In this document: one piece after another, positions 15,283-24,183 of the stretch
Numbering within the stretch: the first letter of the stretch is position 1
How the letters are laid out: each line of letters begins with the position of its first letter
Origin: Flavobacterium terrae
Lineage (GTDB): Bacteria; Bacteroidota; Bacteroidia; Flavobacteriales; Flavobacteriaceae
DNA length: 64,000 nt
Direction: 5' to 3'
Assembly: GCF_900142035.1 (NCBI RefSeq)
Contig: NZ_FQZI01000003.1
Span: 434,001 to 498,000 of the forward strand
Translations under genes and position numbers: made by a program
The notes under the pieces: model-generated
Database searches by the model: none
What the model was told of the DNA's origin: nothing
The model's input: only the letters and a program-made list of their open reading frames with translations

Positions 15283-17283
15283 TTAATTTTCGTTAGTCAA
15301 TGTGACATTTTTAGCTACGGTTTGAATTACTTGTGTTTCTTCTGGTTTTTGTTGCTGTACGCCATTTGGTTTAAGGTATTTAGCCTGTATTGATTTGTCA
15401 TGCCAAAAAAGTGAAGCTTTCTTTTCTTCTCCGTTAACTTTAAAAACAATAGGTTTAAAAGGAACTCGCATTTCATCCACCCCATATTCTCCATTTACAG
15501 TCCCAGCCAAAATTAATTCTTGTTCTGGTGCTAACTTAATTAAGTTTAGCATATTCGCAATTTGAGCTACACCAGCAGCAGCACCTATCAACAAATAAAT
15601 AGGACACTTTGTACTAAAAACAGGATCCATCAACATGGCATGAAGTGGACTAGGACTTACAGAAGCATTATACTTTATTTTATTAGGTTTTATTTTTAGA
15701 ATTAAATTTTCACCTTCACTTTCCGAATTAATTCCAACTCTCAAAGTATTGTTAGGTATATTAACACTTACATTACTATTAGTATTTTTTTCATAAGATG
15801 TAAAACAAAAAAACACATGTCCTAAATCTATAGGAATCAATTCTATATTGGAATCTAATGCTCCATTAACATTTCCAGAAAATTTTAAATTAATCTCAGA
15901 TAGTGTTTGACTAAATTGTAAGGAATCAAAATTAATGATAGCTTTAGCATTTCCTGACACACTCCCCTTAAATCTCCCTAGTGCTAAAAAATCTAAAGTC
16001 TCCCTCCATACGTTACAAGCAGCTACTTTTGCTTCATTCTCTACTTGATGAGCAATACGAGCTGTCTCACGAGCTGCCTGCCATACAATTCTCTCTGCTT
16101 CAACCCTTAGTCTACAAGCTCTTCTACTTGCTGCACAAGCAGGATCTTCGATGCGAACTCTTCTACAAAATGGACACACACCAATTGTTACTGTACGCAT
16201 ACAATTCCAATCACAGCTATCACCATTAAAATCTGGATAACTAAATGGCGTTCTTACTTTTTGGCAGTCTATATCACCCCTTTTTACTTCTAACTTTTCA
16301 TTAAACGTAGATTTAGGAATCTCAAAACTTTGTTTTAAAGTTATGGGCTTTGAAAAAGCTGTATTCAAAATAGTTGCTATTTCGCTTTTACTAATATTCA
16401 CTGTAGTTAAAGAAGCGACATCAATAGGTTCGTATACTTGTGACCAAATGCTATCAAATTTTTTATTGTATTCTTTAAACAACTTATTCAATTCAGAATT
16501 AGTTCTACCTTGTCTAGAATTTCCTTTTATCAAGTCTAGAGTAGGCTTACTGCTTTGCAATTCGGCCATTAAAGAAATTCCTTCTGATTTAACACGAATA
16601 GAAGTTTTTTTTACAAATCTGGAAACTACAATAGAATCTATACTTACCTCTGTATTTTGATCTTTAAATATCTCTTTCAATTTAAGTTTATAAACTTCTC
16701 CCCATCCTATATTAATAACTGTTGGTTTTTTAAAAATTTCTCCATTTGCGTTATCTATAAAATGTTTAAGAATTGGTGTTATTAATTTTGCCAATGCTTT
16801 TCCTGAAAGTTTTGGTCTTTTTAGGAATTTAACATTGCTAACTTTTAAAGATTGTATTGCATTTCGTAAATACAATGAATCTTTTACTGTAGATATAGCT
16901 GTAACGCCGCTAAAAGTACCTTTAACATCTGCATTGTATTTAGGGATGTTAAGCAAGAAATCTGCTTCAACAAAAATACCTTGTCTATCAAACGATAGTT
17001 TGGGTTCTATACTTTTTAGAATTACATCTTCACTTTTTACTGCTTCTGCTGCTTTTTTTAATTCTTTAGGTAGATATTGATTAATTACATCTTTATCTAT
17101 GTGAACTCCTATGTGGGAATTAAAATCGTTAAGTTCTTTTAAATTTACATCTGTCGATGCATATTGTTGATCTATTGTTGAAAGAGGTGGAAACTCCCTA
17201 TTCACATACATTTTGACAGGTTTGCAACCACACAAATTTAGTGCAGTCACAACCATAATCATGGTTTTAAAAAATAGTTTCAT
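15283..17283 (-). CDS. Large lipoprotein with Cys-rich and Arg/Ala-rich insert, unidentified
   Basis: The 666-residue product starts with a lipoprotein signal ending LCGC, so it is probably anchored to the outer membrane. Residues about 40-330 and 430-620 look like repeated beta-rich domains (for example the paired DGxx...NINFDSLQFSQTL-type strands). Between them lies an unusual segment: CDWNCMRTVTIGVCPFCRR, then CAASRRACR and a long Arg/Ala/Glu helix, with nine or so Cys in under 70 residues. I do not recognise the family; the DUF4403 group is a guess. It is 46 bp downstream of the outer-membrane-like gene and probably in its operon. Confidence 0.7.
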   Translation of the reverse strand: MKLFFKTMIMVVTALNLCGCKPVKMYVNREFPPLSTIDQQYASTDVNLKELNDFNSHIGVHIDKDVINQYLPKELKKAAEAVKSEDVILKSIEPKLSFDRQGIFVEADFLLNIPKYNADVKGTFSGVTAISTVKDSLYLRNAIQSLKVSNVKFLKRPKLSGKALAKLITPILKHFIDNANGEIFKKPTVINIGWGEVYKLKLKEIFKDQNTEVSIDSIVVSRFVKKTSIRVKSEGISLMAELQSSKPTLDLIKGNSRQGRTNSELNKLFKEYNKKFDSIWSQVYEPIDVASLTTVNISKSEIATILNTAFSKPITLKQSFEIPKSTFNEKLEVKRGDIDCQKVRTPFSYPDFNGDSCDWNCMRTVTIGVCPFCRRVRIEDPACAASRRACRLRVEAERIVWQAARETARIAHQVENEAKVAACNVWRETLDFLALGRFKGSVSGNAKAIINFDSLQFSQTLSEINLKFSGNVNGALDSNIELIPIDLGHVFFCFTSYEKNTNSNVSVNIPNNTLRVGINSESEGENLILKIKPNKIKYNASVSPSPLHAMLMDPVFSTKCPIYLLIGAAAGVAQIANMLNLIKLAPEQELILAGTVNGEYGVDEMRVPFKPIVFKVNGEEKKASLFWHDKSIQAKYLKPNGVQQQKPEETQVIQTVAKNVTLTNEN

Positions 17284-17329
17284 AGTGTTTTATTTAAGTT
17301 GTTTATTTGAGTGAAATCTCTAAATTGAT

Positions 17330-18616
17330 TTATTTAGAAGTGGTATTGAGTGGTTTAAAAATCCCAATATCCTTTAAGTTGAATGCTTTAGACAAAGTAG
17401 CTCCAAAAAAGGGCCTTGGATTCTTAGACGTATTTGTGACTTCAGCTTGAAGCGTTATACCAGTAACAGGTTCTGTAATCCAAACTCTACCTGAAAAGAA
17501 AATATCATGACTTCTTGTAGTAACTGTAGTATTAGTAGTCATCGATTGTGTAGGATAAAAATTTGAAGAATATCCAGTAGATGCATGCATTCTAACACTT
17601 ATGGCACTATTTTCTAATGCTACAAATAATCCTGCTAAGCCAGCATTAAATGAATACTCATTGAACTGTCTATTACTGTTTGAATCGAATACCATCGAGC
17701 CTGGAATTATGCCACTGACCATAGTTGAATCTTGCAAAATAGGATCTTTAAACTGCTGATTAATTTTAGTTCTTCTCCAAACAAATTCTAAAGACGGTGA
17801 GTAATAGACTTTTAAGTCACTCTTTTCATTTTTGTTAAAAAAGGGAACTAAAAGGTTAATATGAGCCCCAATATTGTCAGACACTCTAGTAGTGATCATT
17901 TTACTTTGCTCAGTATATTTTAAATAAGTACTATCTGTTTGCTTAATCATTTTTGAAGTTCTTCTAACGTTTCCTGTAGAATCTATATCACTCATGGTTC
18001 TATTACCATATAAGCTTAGATAAAATCCGTAACGATTTTTATTTTTAACTGGAGGAATAAAAACATTAGTTGCAAAAAACAGATTCTTAGGCTCAGTACC
18101 ATTCACTAAGTCAAAGTTTGTTCCTGCATAGGATAAGTAGGAATAATTACTAAATGCCTTTTCCTCTTTCTTTATGCCTTTCACTATGATTTCAATCTTT
18201 TGATTATCGGCTAGATTCATTTTAGTTACCGATTTTTTATTCTTATCAAAAACATCTATTGATAAAAACAATTTACGATCACTAGTTTCTAAAGAGTCTT
18301 TCAAAATAGTTAGATAAATAACATCTTCAGCTTTTGTACTAGTCAATAATCTTTCTTTAAAATCAAGAATATATTCTGAAGCTGATAAGGTAGACTTCAT
18401 AGAGTCCACTTTAATTCTCAAAGAATAATCATTTAAGTTTTCAGGCAAAGCCTGTTTAACTTTCAATTTAATTTTTTCTATTTTATCGTCTTTGGCGCTT
18501 TTTGAAAAGGTTATTGACTTACTTTCAAAAGCTACACTATATACTTCTTGCCCATAACTGTTTAAGCACAGACTTATAAGAAATAAAATGAGTAAGGTGT
18601 TGCGTTTCGTTTTCAT
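17330..18616 (-). CDS. Secreted, probably outer-membrane beta-barrel protein, unidentified
   Basis: A 22-residue signal peptide ending SLCLNSYGQ is followed by about 140 residues of a periplasmic-type domain and then about 250 residues with alternating hydrophobic and polar residues and many aromatic strand ends, as in an outer-membrane barrel. The family is unknown to me. It is first in a two-gene unit with the Cys-rich lipoprotein, divergent from a two-component system, suggesting a regulated surface complex. A TAAATTTG promoter element lies 44 bases upstream of the start codon. Confidence 0.7.
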   Translation of the reverse strand: MKTKRNTLLILFLISLCLNSYGQEVYSVAFESKSITFSKSAKDDKIEKIKLKVKQALPENLNDYSLRIKVDSMKSTLSASEYILDFKERLLTSTKAEDVIYLTILKDSLETSDRKLFLSIDVFDKNKKSVTKMNLADNQKIEIIVKGIKKEEKAFSNYSYLSYAGTNFDLVNGTEPKNLFFATNVFIPPVKNKNRYGFYLSLYGNRTMSDIDSTGNVRRTSKMIKQTDSTYLKYTEQSKMITTRVSDNIGAHINLLVPFFNKNEKSDLKVYYSPSLEFVWRRTKINQQFKDPILQDSTMVSGIIPGSMVFDSNSNRQFNEYSFNAGLAGLFVALENSAISVRMHASTGYSSNFYPTQSMTTNTTVTTRSHDIFFSGRVWITEPVTGITLQAEVTNTSKNPRPFFGATLSKAFNLKDIGIFKPLNTTSK

Positions 18617-18659
18617 ACTATTAGTTTTAAAATTGTCTTGGTACTTTTATTGTATAAGT

Positions 18660-18667
18660 CAAATTTA
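18660..18667 (-). promoter_or_regulatory. Bacteroidota-type -7 box for the barrel/lipoprotein operon
   Basis: TAAATTTG on the minus strand matches TAnnTTTG exactly and lies 44 bases before the start at 18616. No TTG is seen at the proper distance upstream, so an activator may be needed. Confidence 0.45.
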
Positions 18668-18699
18668 AATTGGTTAAATAGGTTAACTCTTATGGTAAA

Positions 18700-18831
18700 C
18701 CCTACTTAAAATAGTTCTTTCCCTATTTCTTAATTCATAGGCATCAAGGTCTTTTTATTAAGAAAAAAGTGATATTTTAGCAAGAATCAAGGCATTAGGG
18801 ATATCTTACTCACGAAATAGGGTTTTCCCTA
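18700..18831. promoter_or_regulatory. Cluster of five CCCTA/TAGGG sites between divergent operons
   Basis: CCCTA occurs at 18700, 18721 and 18827, and TAGGG at 18796 and 18818. The copies at 18721-18729 (CCCTATTTC) and 18814-18822 (GAAATAGGG) form a 9-bp inverted pair. The region separates the surface operon from the two-component operon and is a good candidate target of the encoded LuxR-type regulator. Confidence 0.45.
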
Positions 18832-18890
18832 GTTTGATAAAAAACAGAATGAACAAACTTTGTAAAACAATTAACCTAACACACTACATT

Positions 18891-19565
18891 ATGAAAAAAA
18901 CGGTACTTATTATGCTCTTTTCTGTTGCTATCATAGGATGCAAGAAAGAAAAACAAGTTGATGATTCAGGTGAAAACATTCAAGTTGAGGCAAAAATTGA
19001 TTCACTATGTAACAATACTTTAGTAGAAGAACTTCTTAAACAAGAAGGAGATTCTGCTAAACAAGATTGGTTAAAAAAACATGGAGCCGAATTATGCGCT
19101 CTTGATTTACAAGATTGCATGCTATCACTGCACGATATCAAAGATGCTGAAACCTTTGAAAAATTTGCAAAAGCTCATACTGAAAACAGTAACTCTATCC
19201 GTTATTATGACAAACCATGGAAAGAAATTAAAGAGACTATTGCAAATGACTCTTGCTATAACTCTTATGTAAGCTTTGATATGTCTAGTACAACATTAAA
19301 ACTTAAAAAAGTGAGCTTATTTTCTACCAATGAAACTTGCTATTCGATTCCTTTTTTCTTGAATCTTGAGAAGAAATATGAATTAACTGATAATGATACT
19401 ATCCATTTCACTAAAGCTATGATTAATGTAAAAGTTGAAAATGGAGAAAAAGTAAAGGAAAAAGTAATCTTCAAGATAACTAAAAAAGGAATGGAGGCTG
19501 GTTATTATGATTTATCTGATTTCCCTGGTGGGGTTAAAGATATTATAGTTTCTAGTGGTTTCTAA
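18891..19565 (+). CDS. Lipoprotein of unknown function
   Basis: I chose ATG 18891 over 18834 because it opens a lipoprotein signal, MKKTVLIMLFSVAIIGC. The mature part, about 207 residues, is acidic with several Cys (for example ALCALDLQDC) and no recognisable domain. It leads a run of genes: a membrane protein 35 bp downstream, then a histidine kinase and response regulator. This context suggests an envelope-sensing role, but nothing in the sequence proves it. Confidence 0.7.
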   Translation: MKKTVLIMLFSVAIIGCKKEKQVDDSGENIQVEAKIDSLCNNTLVEELLKQEGDSAKQDWLKKHGAELCALDLQDCMLSLHDIKDAETFEKFAKAHTENSNSIRYYDKPWKEIKETIANDSCYNSYVSFDMSSTTLKLKKVSLFSTNETCYSIPFFLNLEKKYELTDNDTIHFTKAMINVKVENGEKVKEKVIFKITKKGMEAGYYDLSDFPGGVKDIIVSSGF

Positions 19566-19600
19566 TTAATATTGAGTTCTGTTCTTTAAAACGAAATAGT

Positions 19601-20245
19601 ATGATAGATTTTTTTATTCAATCAATTAATTTCATAAAAATTTATGTGATTATTACATTGATTTATGCAATGACATTAGGTTTTCAAAAAACGAACTATC
19701 GAATTTTGATTACTATACTATTAATCAGTTTTGGAACAGAACTCATAAACTCTGCGCTATTATTCACAAATAAAACAATTGGGTTTTCCTCGACTATAAA
19801 TGTAATTTTGCATAATGGTCTTTGGTTACTACTTCTTTTAAAAAACAGCAAGTCTAAAAAAGTAATGGAAGCTGTTACTATCATTTTTTTTAGTTATGCT
19901 TTCTTGAATTTGTTCTTACTAGAAGGTACTGATAAATTCAATTATATCACTTTTATTGTTGGAGCTTTATTATATATAGGGGCCTTTATATGGGAAAGTT
20001 TCCATCATCTTAAACTGGAAAACTTTAGTTTCTTTACTGCAAACAAATATCTATTATTAGCTGCTCCTGTCCTTTTCTTTTTTGGATTAAGCTTTGTATT
20101 TGGGTTTAAAAGTAAAGAGTTGGCATCAACAATTGTTTTTGGGAACATCAAACTATATGCTCTAATTATGACTGTTGTTAATGTCATCTATTACACTTTG
20201 TTGAACATCTATATTTTTAGAGAAAAAAGAGCACAACATGTATAG
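19601..20245 (+). CDS. Multi-pass membrane protein of unknown function
   Basis: The 214-residue protein has about seven hydrophobic segments joined by short loops and almost no soluble domain. Its end overlaps the histidine kinase start by 8 bp, so the two are translationally coupled. The kinase has only one membrane segment and no sensor domain, so this protein could be the sensing partner. That is inference from coupling; no family match is apparent to me. Confidence 0.7.
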   Translation: MIDFFIQSINFIKIYVIITLIYAMTLGFQKTNYRILITILLISFGTELINSALLFTNKTIGFSSTINVILHNGLWLLLLLKNSKSKKVMEAVTIIFFSYAFLNLFLLEGTDKFNYITFIVGALLYIGAFIWESFHHLKLENFSFFTANKYLLLAAPVLFFFGLSFVFGFKSKELASTIVFGNIKLYALIMTVVNVIYYTLLNIYIFREKRAQHV

Positions 20246-21005
20246 TATCGCTTTTGGTATCATAATCAGTTTGCTTTTTGTACTATTGTTGGTACTGTTT
20301 TGTATACTCATTATTAAATTATACATAAACAAAGTAAAAAACTACACCAAGCTTATTTATCAAAAGGACATTGATTTTCAAAAAGCACTCAATCAAACCA
20401 TTATTGAAACACAAGAGCAGGTACTCAACAACATCGCTCAAGATTTGCACGATGATGTAGGCCAACAACTTACTTATATTAACTTCCAGATAGAAAACCT
20501 AAAACTTGATAACGACGCTTTTAAATCTAGTTTAGAGCCTCTATCAGAATCTGTTGGAAACCTATCACACTCTATTAGAAGTGTAAGCCACTCTTTGAGC
20601 AATCAGTTAATAGTACAACAAGATTTACTAAAAGCCATTACAAATGAAGTAAAGCGCTTGCAAAAAAATACCAAGATTAAAATTGAATCAAACATTGAAG
20701 AAACTTCAAGAAAAGAATATTCTATTAATGAAAAAATAGTCGTTTATCGTATCTTTCAGGAGATTATTAATAATTGCTTTAAACATGCAAAGGCAAGTAA
20801 AATTAGCATCAACATTAATACATTGCCTAACTTTAGCATGACAATAAGCGATAACGGTAAAGGATTTGATAATGCCAAAATAACTAACAAAGCTACGCTA
20901 GGCATACATAATATGAAGAATCGCGCAGCAATTATTAATTATCATTTTGATATAAAAACAAGTATTGGAGAAGGTACAACTATTGTCCTTTCAGAAAAAG
21001 TATAA
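20238..21005 (+). CDS. NarL-type sensor histidine kinase (HisKA_3)
   Basis: One membrane segment (about 5-28) is followed by a coiled linker, a HisKA_3 phosphoacceptor AQDLHDDVGQQL with H71, and an HATPase domain with N box EIINNCFKHAKA and G1 box DNGKGFD. It lacks any large sensor domain. It is coupled to the membrane protein before it and is 4 bp before the response regulator, so the three act together. The second histidine-kinase glycine box is IGEGT near the end. Confidence 0.9.
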   Translation: MYSIAFGIIISLLFVLLLVLFCILIIKLYINKVKNYTKLIYQKDIDFQKALNQTIIETQEQVLNNIAQDLHDDVGQQLTYINFQIENLKLDNDAFKSSLEPLSESVGNLSHSIRSVSHSLSNQLIVQQDLLKAITNEVKRLQKNTKIKIESNIEETSRKEYSINEKIVVYRIFQEIINNCFKHAKASKISININTLPNFSMTISDNGKGFDNAKITNKATLGIHNMKNRAAIINYHFDIKTSIGEGTTIVLSEKV

Positions 21006-21009
21006 ACGT

Positions 21010-21672
21010 ATGACTGCACAAAAAGCAACGATTTGTATTATTGATGACCACGCCATCGTTAGACAAGGTTTAAAAGAGCTTTTGCACAAGCTAGGTACTT
21101 ATGAGGTAATACATGAATTTGATAATGGGGAGGAGTTTTTAGAAAGTCTTCCTTTACAACCTAAACCAGAGGTTTATATATTAGACTACTCGATGCCAAA
21201 TATGAATGGTATTGAAGTCTTACAAGCACTTGAAGATAAAGAAGAAGAGTACAAAGTGTTATTATTGACTCAACATTTTGATGAAAACATTATTAACAGT
21301 AGTTACCACCATGGCGCAAGAGGCTTTTTACATAAAAACTGTAGCGCTGCCGATTTACAATTTGCCATAGATAACATCATCAAAATAGGCTACAATAATA
21401 TCACTGATATCCTTAAACGGATTAAAAACTATAATGCTCCCCCAACTTCAGAAAAAATAGATATAGTCCTTTCTGAACGAGAACTGACTTTTTTAAAGTT
21501 GGTTTGTGATGCCAATGAATTTACTTATGATCAAATGGCAGATATGATGAATTTGTCTATTAAATCTATCGAAGCGTATCGAACCGCTCTTTTTGAGCGT
21601 TTTAATATTAAATCGAAAGTAGGACTGGTTTTGTTTTCACACAAATACAAACTTACCGAGCCATTTGTTTAG
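21010..21672 (+). CDS. LuxR/NarL-type response regulator
   Basis: The 220-residue protein has a receiver domain (DD at 12-13, phosphoacceptor D59 in YILDYSMPN, K in FLHKN region) and a C-terminal LuxR helix-turn-helix (LSERELTFLKLVCDANEFTY, then SIKSIEAYRTALFERFNIKS). ATG 21010 is preferred to 20965, which would add a tail overlapping the kinase. It is the cognate partner of the kinase 4 bp upstream and probably binds the CCCTA sites near 18.7-18.8 kb. Confidence 0.9.
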   Translation: MTAQKATICIIDDHAIVRQGLKELLHKLGTYEVIHEFDNGEEFLESLPLQPKPEVYILDYSMPNMNGIEVLQALEDKEEEYKVLLLTQHFDENIINSSYHHGARGFLHKNCSAADLQFAIDNIIKIGYNNITDILKRIKNYNAPPTSEKIDIVLSERELTFLKLVCDANEFTYDQMADMMNLSIKSIEAYRTALFERFNIKSKVGLVLFSHKYKLTEPFV

Positions 21673-21731
21673 ATTAGAAATCTTTTTTTCGGAATTTAGC
21701 AATTCCATTTTGAATATTACAATCCTTTTAA

Positions 21732-21956
21732 ATGCTAAACAAAATACTACTTTTTCCGCTTATATTTTTAGTACGTATTTATCAATATATACTTTCGCCA
21801 CTAATGCCAGCAACCTGTAGATACCAACCTACTTGTTCCAGTTACATGATAGAAGCCTTAAAAAAACATGGCCCATTTAAAGGCTTATTCCTAGGGCTTA
21901 AAAGAATTGGACGTTGTCATCCTTGGGGAGGAAGTGGCTATGATCCTGTACCTTAA
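21732..21956 (+). CDS. yidD: Membrane protein insertion efficiency factor YidD
   Basis: The 74-residue protein shows the whole YidD pattern: an amphipathic hydrophobic start [18 protein letters not shown], the Cys motif [15 protein letters not shown], then [25 protein letters not shown]. YidD sits at the inner membrane and helps YidC-dependent protein insertion. Length is normal. It is followed 81 bp later by lgt, which appears to have its own promoter. Confidence 0.95.
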   Translation: MLNKILLFPLIFLVRIYQYILSPLMPATCRYQPTCSSYMIEALKKHGPFKGLFLGLKRIGRCHPWGGSGYDPVP

Positions 21957-21984
21957 AATATTCCTAAAATCATAAAAAGAATTA

Positions 21985-22014
21985 TTGTCGTAGCAATTAT
22001 TATTGTTATTTTTG
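21985..22014 (+). promoter_or_regulatory. Promoter of lgt
   Basis: TTG at 21985-21987 and TATTTTTG at 22007-22014 are separated by 19 bases, an exact fit to the Bacteroidota -33/-7 pattern. The expected start of transcription is about 15-20 bases before the lgt ATG. Confidence 0.55.
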
Positions 22015-22037
22015 AAACACTTTGAAAAAAATATAAT

Positions 22038-22967
22038 ATGACACACCCTCTTTACTTTGTTTGGAATCCATCTGAAGGAATACAAATAGGCTCTTTTACA
22101 ATTCGTTTTTACAGCTTAATGTTTGTAGTCGCTTTTTCTTTAGGCTTTTACATTATGAAAAAAATATTTGAAAGAGAAAAAGAACCTATTGAAAAGTTAG
22201 ACAATATGTTTGTATGGATGGTCATATCTGTTTTACTTGGTGCCCGTTTAGGACATGTTATATTTTATCAACCAGAATTATTTAAAGAAGATTTTTTTAG
22301 CATCTTTTTACCTTTCCGTTTCAAACCTGAATTTGAATTTACAGGTTTTCAAGGATTAGCAAGTCATGGAGCCGCAATATCTGTTATTATTTTTATGTAT
22401 TTTTTCTCTAAAAAGGTAATGAAAAAACCAGTTTTATGGGTACTAGACAGAGTGGTTATACCAGTAGCAAGTGGGGCTATTTTTGTTCGTTTAGGAAACT
22501 TTTTCAATTCTGAAATTGTTGGCCATGAAACAACATCTTCTTTTGGCATCAAATTCATTCAAGATACAATGCGTCCTAACGAAGCAATGCAAAAAACAAA
22601 TATCCCAAATCCAAAGGAAGCTTATAACGCAATTGCTACAAATCCAAAATTTGCTTATATCTTAGATCAAATACCTGCTAAACACCCTTCACAATTATAT
22701 GAAGCCTTTGGTTATATTTTCGTTTTTGCCTTATTATTTTTCTTATACTGGAAAACTAATGCTCGCTTAAAACAAGGTTATCTTTTTGGAATGTTTTTAG
22801 TAACGCTTTTTACTGTTAGAATTATTGTAGAATCTGTTAAGGAAAGCCAAGGTGGATTTGAAAATGTACTAGGAATGTTGTCAACAGGTCAATGGTTAAG
22901 TATTCCGTTTATACTCGCAGGGCTTTATTTGATTTTTACTGCCAAATTAAAAACAGAAGAAGTATAA
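22038..22967 (+). CDS. lgt: Prolipoprotein diacylglyceryl transferase
   Basis: The 309-residue, seven-helix inner-membrane enzyme carries the Lgt signature VRLGNFFNSEIVG and the HPSQLYEA motif with the catalytic region GLASHGAA. It transfers diacylglycerol from phosphatidylglycerol to the lipobox Cys of prolipoproteins; this window alone encodes about nine such substrates. The insert near residues 175-210 (between the signature and HPSQLYEA) is common in Bacteroidota Lgt. A hairpin terminator follows. Confidence 0.95.
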   Translation: MTHPLYFVWNPSEGIQIGSFTIRFYSLMFVVAFSLGFYIMKKIFEREKEPIEKLDNMFVWMVISVLLGARLGHVIFYQPELFKEDFFSIFLPFRFKPEFEFTGFQGLASHGAAISVIIFMYFFSKKVMKKPVLWVLDRVVIPVASGAIFVRLGNFFNSEIVGHETTSSFGIKFIQDTMRPNEAMQKTNIPNPKEAYNAIATNPKFAYILDQIPAKHPSQLYEAFGYIFVFALLFFLYWKTNARLKQGYLFGMFLVTLFTVRIIVESVKESQGGFENVLGMLSTGQWLSIPFILAGLYLIFTAKLKTEEV

Positions 22968-22973
22968 AAATAA

Positions 22974-23002
22974 AAAAACCATTCTTAAAGAATGGCTTTT
23001 TT
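22974..23002. terminator. Bidirectional hairpin terminator
   Basis: Stem AAACCATTCTT / AAGAATGGCTTTTTT, flanked by A and T runs, sits between the convergent lgt and superoxide dismutase genes. Confidence 0.8.
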
Positions 23003-23004
23003 AT

Positions 23005-23895
23005 TTATTGAAATTCATCAACACTATTTTCTTGTTGCTTTGGTTTTTCTTGAATTACGTGCTTTACAGGTTCTGCAGTCACTTCAACAGATTGCACAGG
23101 TTGTGCAGATGCTGTAACTCTAGCAGATTTACTAAAAGCTTCATATCTCTTTTCTGCTACTTCCCAATTAATTACACTAAAAAATGTATTCGCATATTCT
23201 CTTTTTCTATTCTGAAATTTTAGATAATAAGCATGTTCCCACATATCAAGATTTAAAATAGGAATTCCTGAAATACCTAAATTCTTCATTAAAGGGTTAT
23301 CATTATTTGCAGAAGTTACAATTTTAAGCTTACCTGTTTTATCAGATACTAACCAAGTCCAACCAGAACCAGTTAATCTATTTGAAGTTTCAACAAACTG
23401 TCTTCTAAACTCATCAAAAGAGCCAAAATCCTTATTAATAGATTCTAACAAGCTTCCTGAAGGTTCTCCTCCAGATTTAGGCGCTAATGCTTCGAAGAAA
23501 AAATTATGATTGTAAACACCACCCGCATTATCTCTAATAGCTGCGTCAGATAAGTTTAAATTTCTTAAGATAGGGTCTAGCTCTAAAATTTCATATTTAG
23601 TCCCCACAATGAACTTATTTAAGCTATTAACATAACCTAAATAGTGTTTGGAATAATGTAACTCCATTGTTGCTGCATCAAAGTCTGGTTCAAGAGCATT
23701 GTAATCAAAAGGTAATACATAAAGACTAAAAGCACCCTCAATTGCTTTAATATCTGAAGGTTTCCCTCCTTTTTGTTCAATTTTGACAATTGGAGTATCT
23801 GGTACATCAACCACTTCAACCAAAGTATCTTTTTTACAAGAAATCAAAAGTAAAGCTGTTGCAAAGCTTACATATAAAATTTTATTATTTTTCAT
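23005..23895 (-). CDS. Fe/Mn superoxide dismutase-family lipoprotein
   Basis: ATG 23895 starts a lipoprotein signal, KILYVSFATALLLISC. After a spacer of about 40 residues comes a complete Fe/Mn-SOD fold: HYSKHY (first ligand His), NHNFFFE (second His), LVSDKTGKL region, and LDMWEHAYY with the Asp and His ligands. A Val/Pro/Lys-rich tail of about 50 residues follows. Typical SODs are cytosolic and about 200 residues, so this is an envelope-anchored version with both ends extended. It overlaps the acyl-CoA-binding protein gene by 11 bp and closes a phospholipid operon. Confidence 0.85.
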   Translation of the reverse strand: MKNNKILYVSFATALLLISCKKDTLVEVVDVPDTPIVKIEQKGGKPSDIKAIEGAFSLYVLPFDYNALEPDFDAATMELHYSKHYLGYVNSLNKFIVGTKYEILELDPILRNLNLSDAAIRDNAGGVYNHNFFFEALAPKSGGEPSGSLLESINKDFGSFDEFRRQFVETSNRLTGSGWTWLVSDKTGKLKIVTSANNDNPLMKNLGISGIPILNLDMWEHAYYLKFQNRKREYANTFFSVINWEVAEKRYEAFSKSARVTASAQPVQSVEVTAEPVKHVIQEKPKQQENSVDEFQ

Positions 23896-24178
23896 TCTTC
23901 CCTTCAAGAATTTCGTTAACTAAATCAATATAACGTCTCTTAGCTTCTTCTTCTGAAACATTACTAACTTGAAGCCAAGCATTTGTTTTAAAAGCATCTC
24001 TTACATCTTGACCATTGAAGTAATTAAAACTATTGTTATTACCAATAGAACCATGAGTTGCTTGTTTATAATATGCATAAAGACGCAACATAGTATCTTG
24101 TGGAAGTGAGTCTTGTTCCATACAAGAAGCTTTTTCAAATGCTTCTTTAAATAAAATATCTAAATCTTTTTCAGACAT
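23885..24178 (-). CDS. Acyl-CoA-binding protein
   Basis: The 97-residue protein fits the ACBP family: LFKEAFEKA, then LRLYAYYKQATHGS (the conserved YxxYKQAT motif) and FNYFNGQDVRDAFKTNAWLQV with the KWxAW-like position. ACBPs hold long-chain acyl-CoA in the cytosol. It is 5 bp downstream of psd and overlaps the SOD lipoprotein gene, so it belongs to the cdsA-psd phospholipid unit and could supply acyl chains. Confidence 0.85.
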   Translation of the reverse strand: MSEKDLDILFKEAFEKASCMEQDSLPQDTMLRLYAYYKQATHGSIGNNNSFNYFNGQDVRDAFKTNAWLQVSNVSEEEAKRRYIDLVNEILEGKNEK

Positions 24179-24183
24179 ACAAT

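Noticed and set aside
21957..22020. In-frame hydrophobic extension after the YidD stop codon
   Set aside because: The stop follows the conserved GSGYDPVP end, and the following bases hold the lgt promoter, so the Ile/Lys-rich reading is probably only AT-rich sequence.
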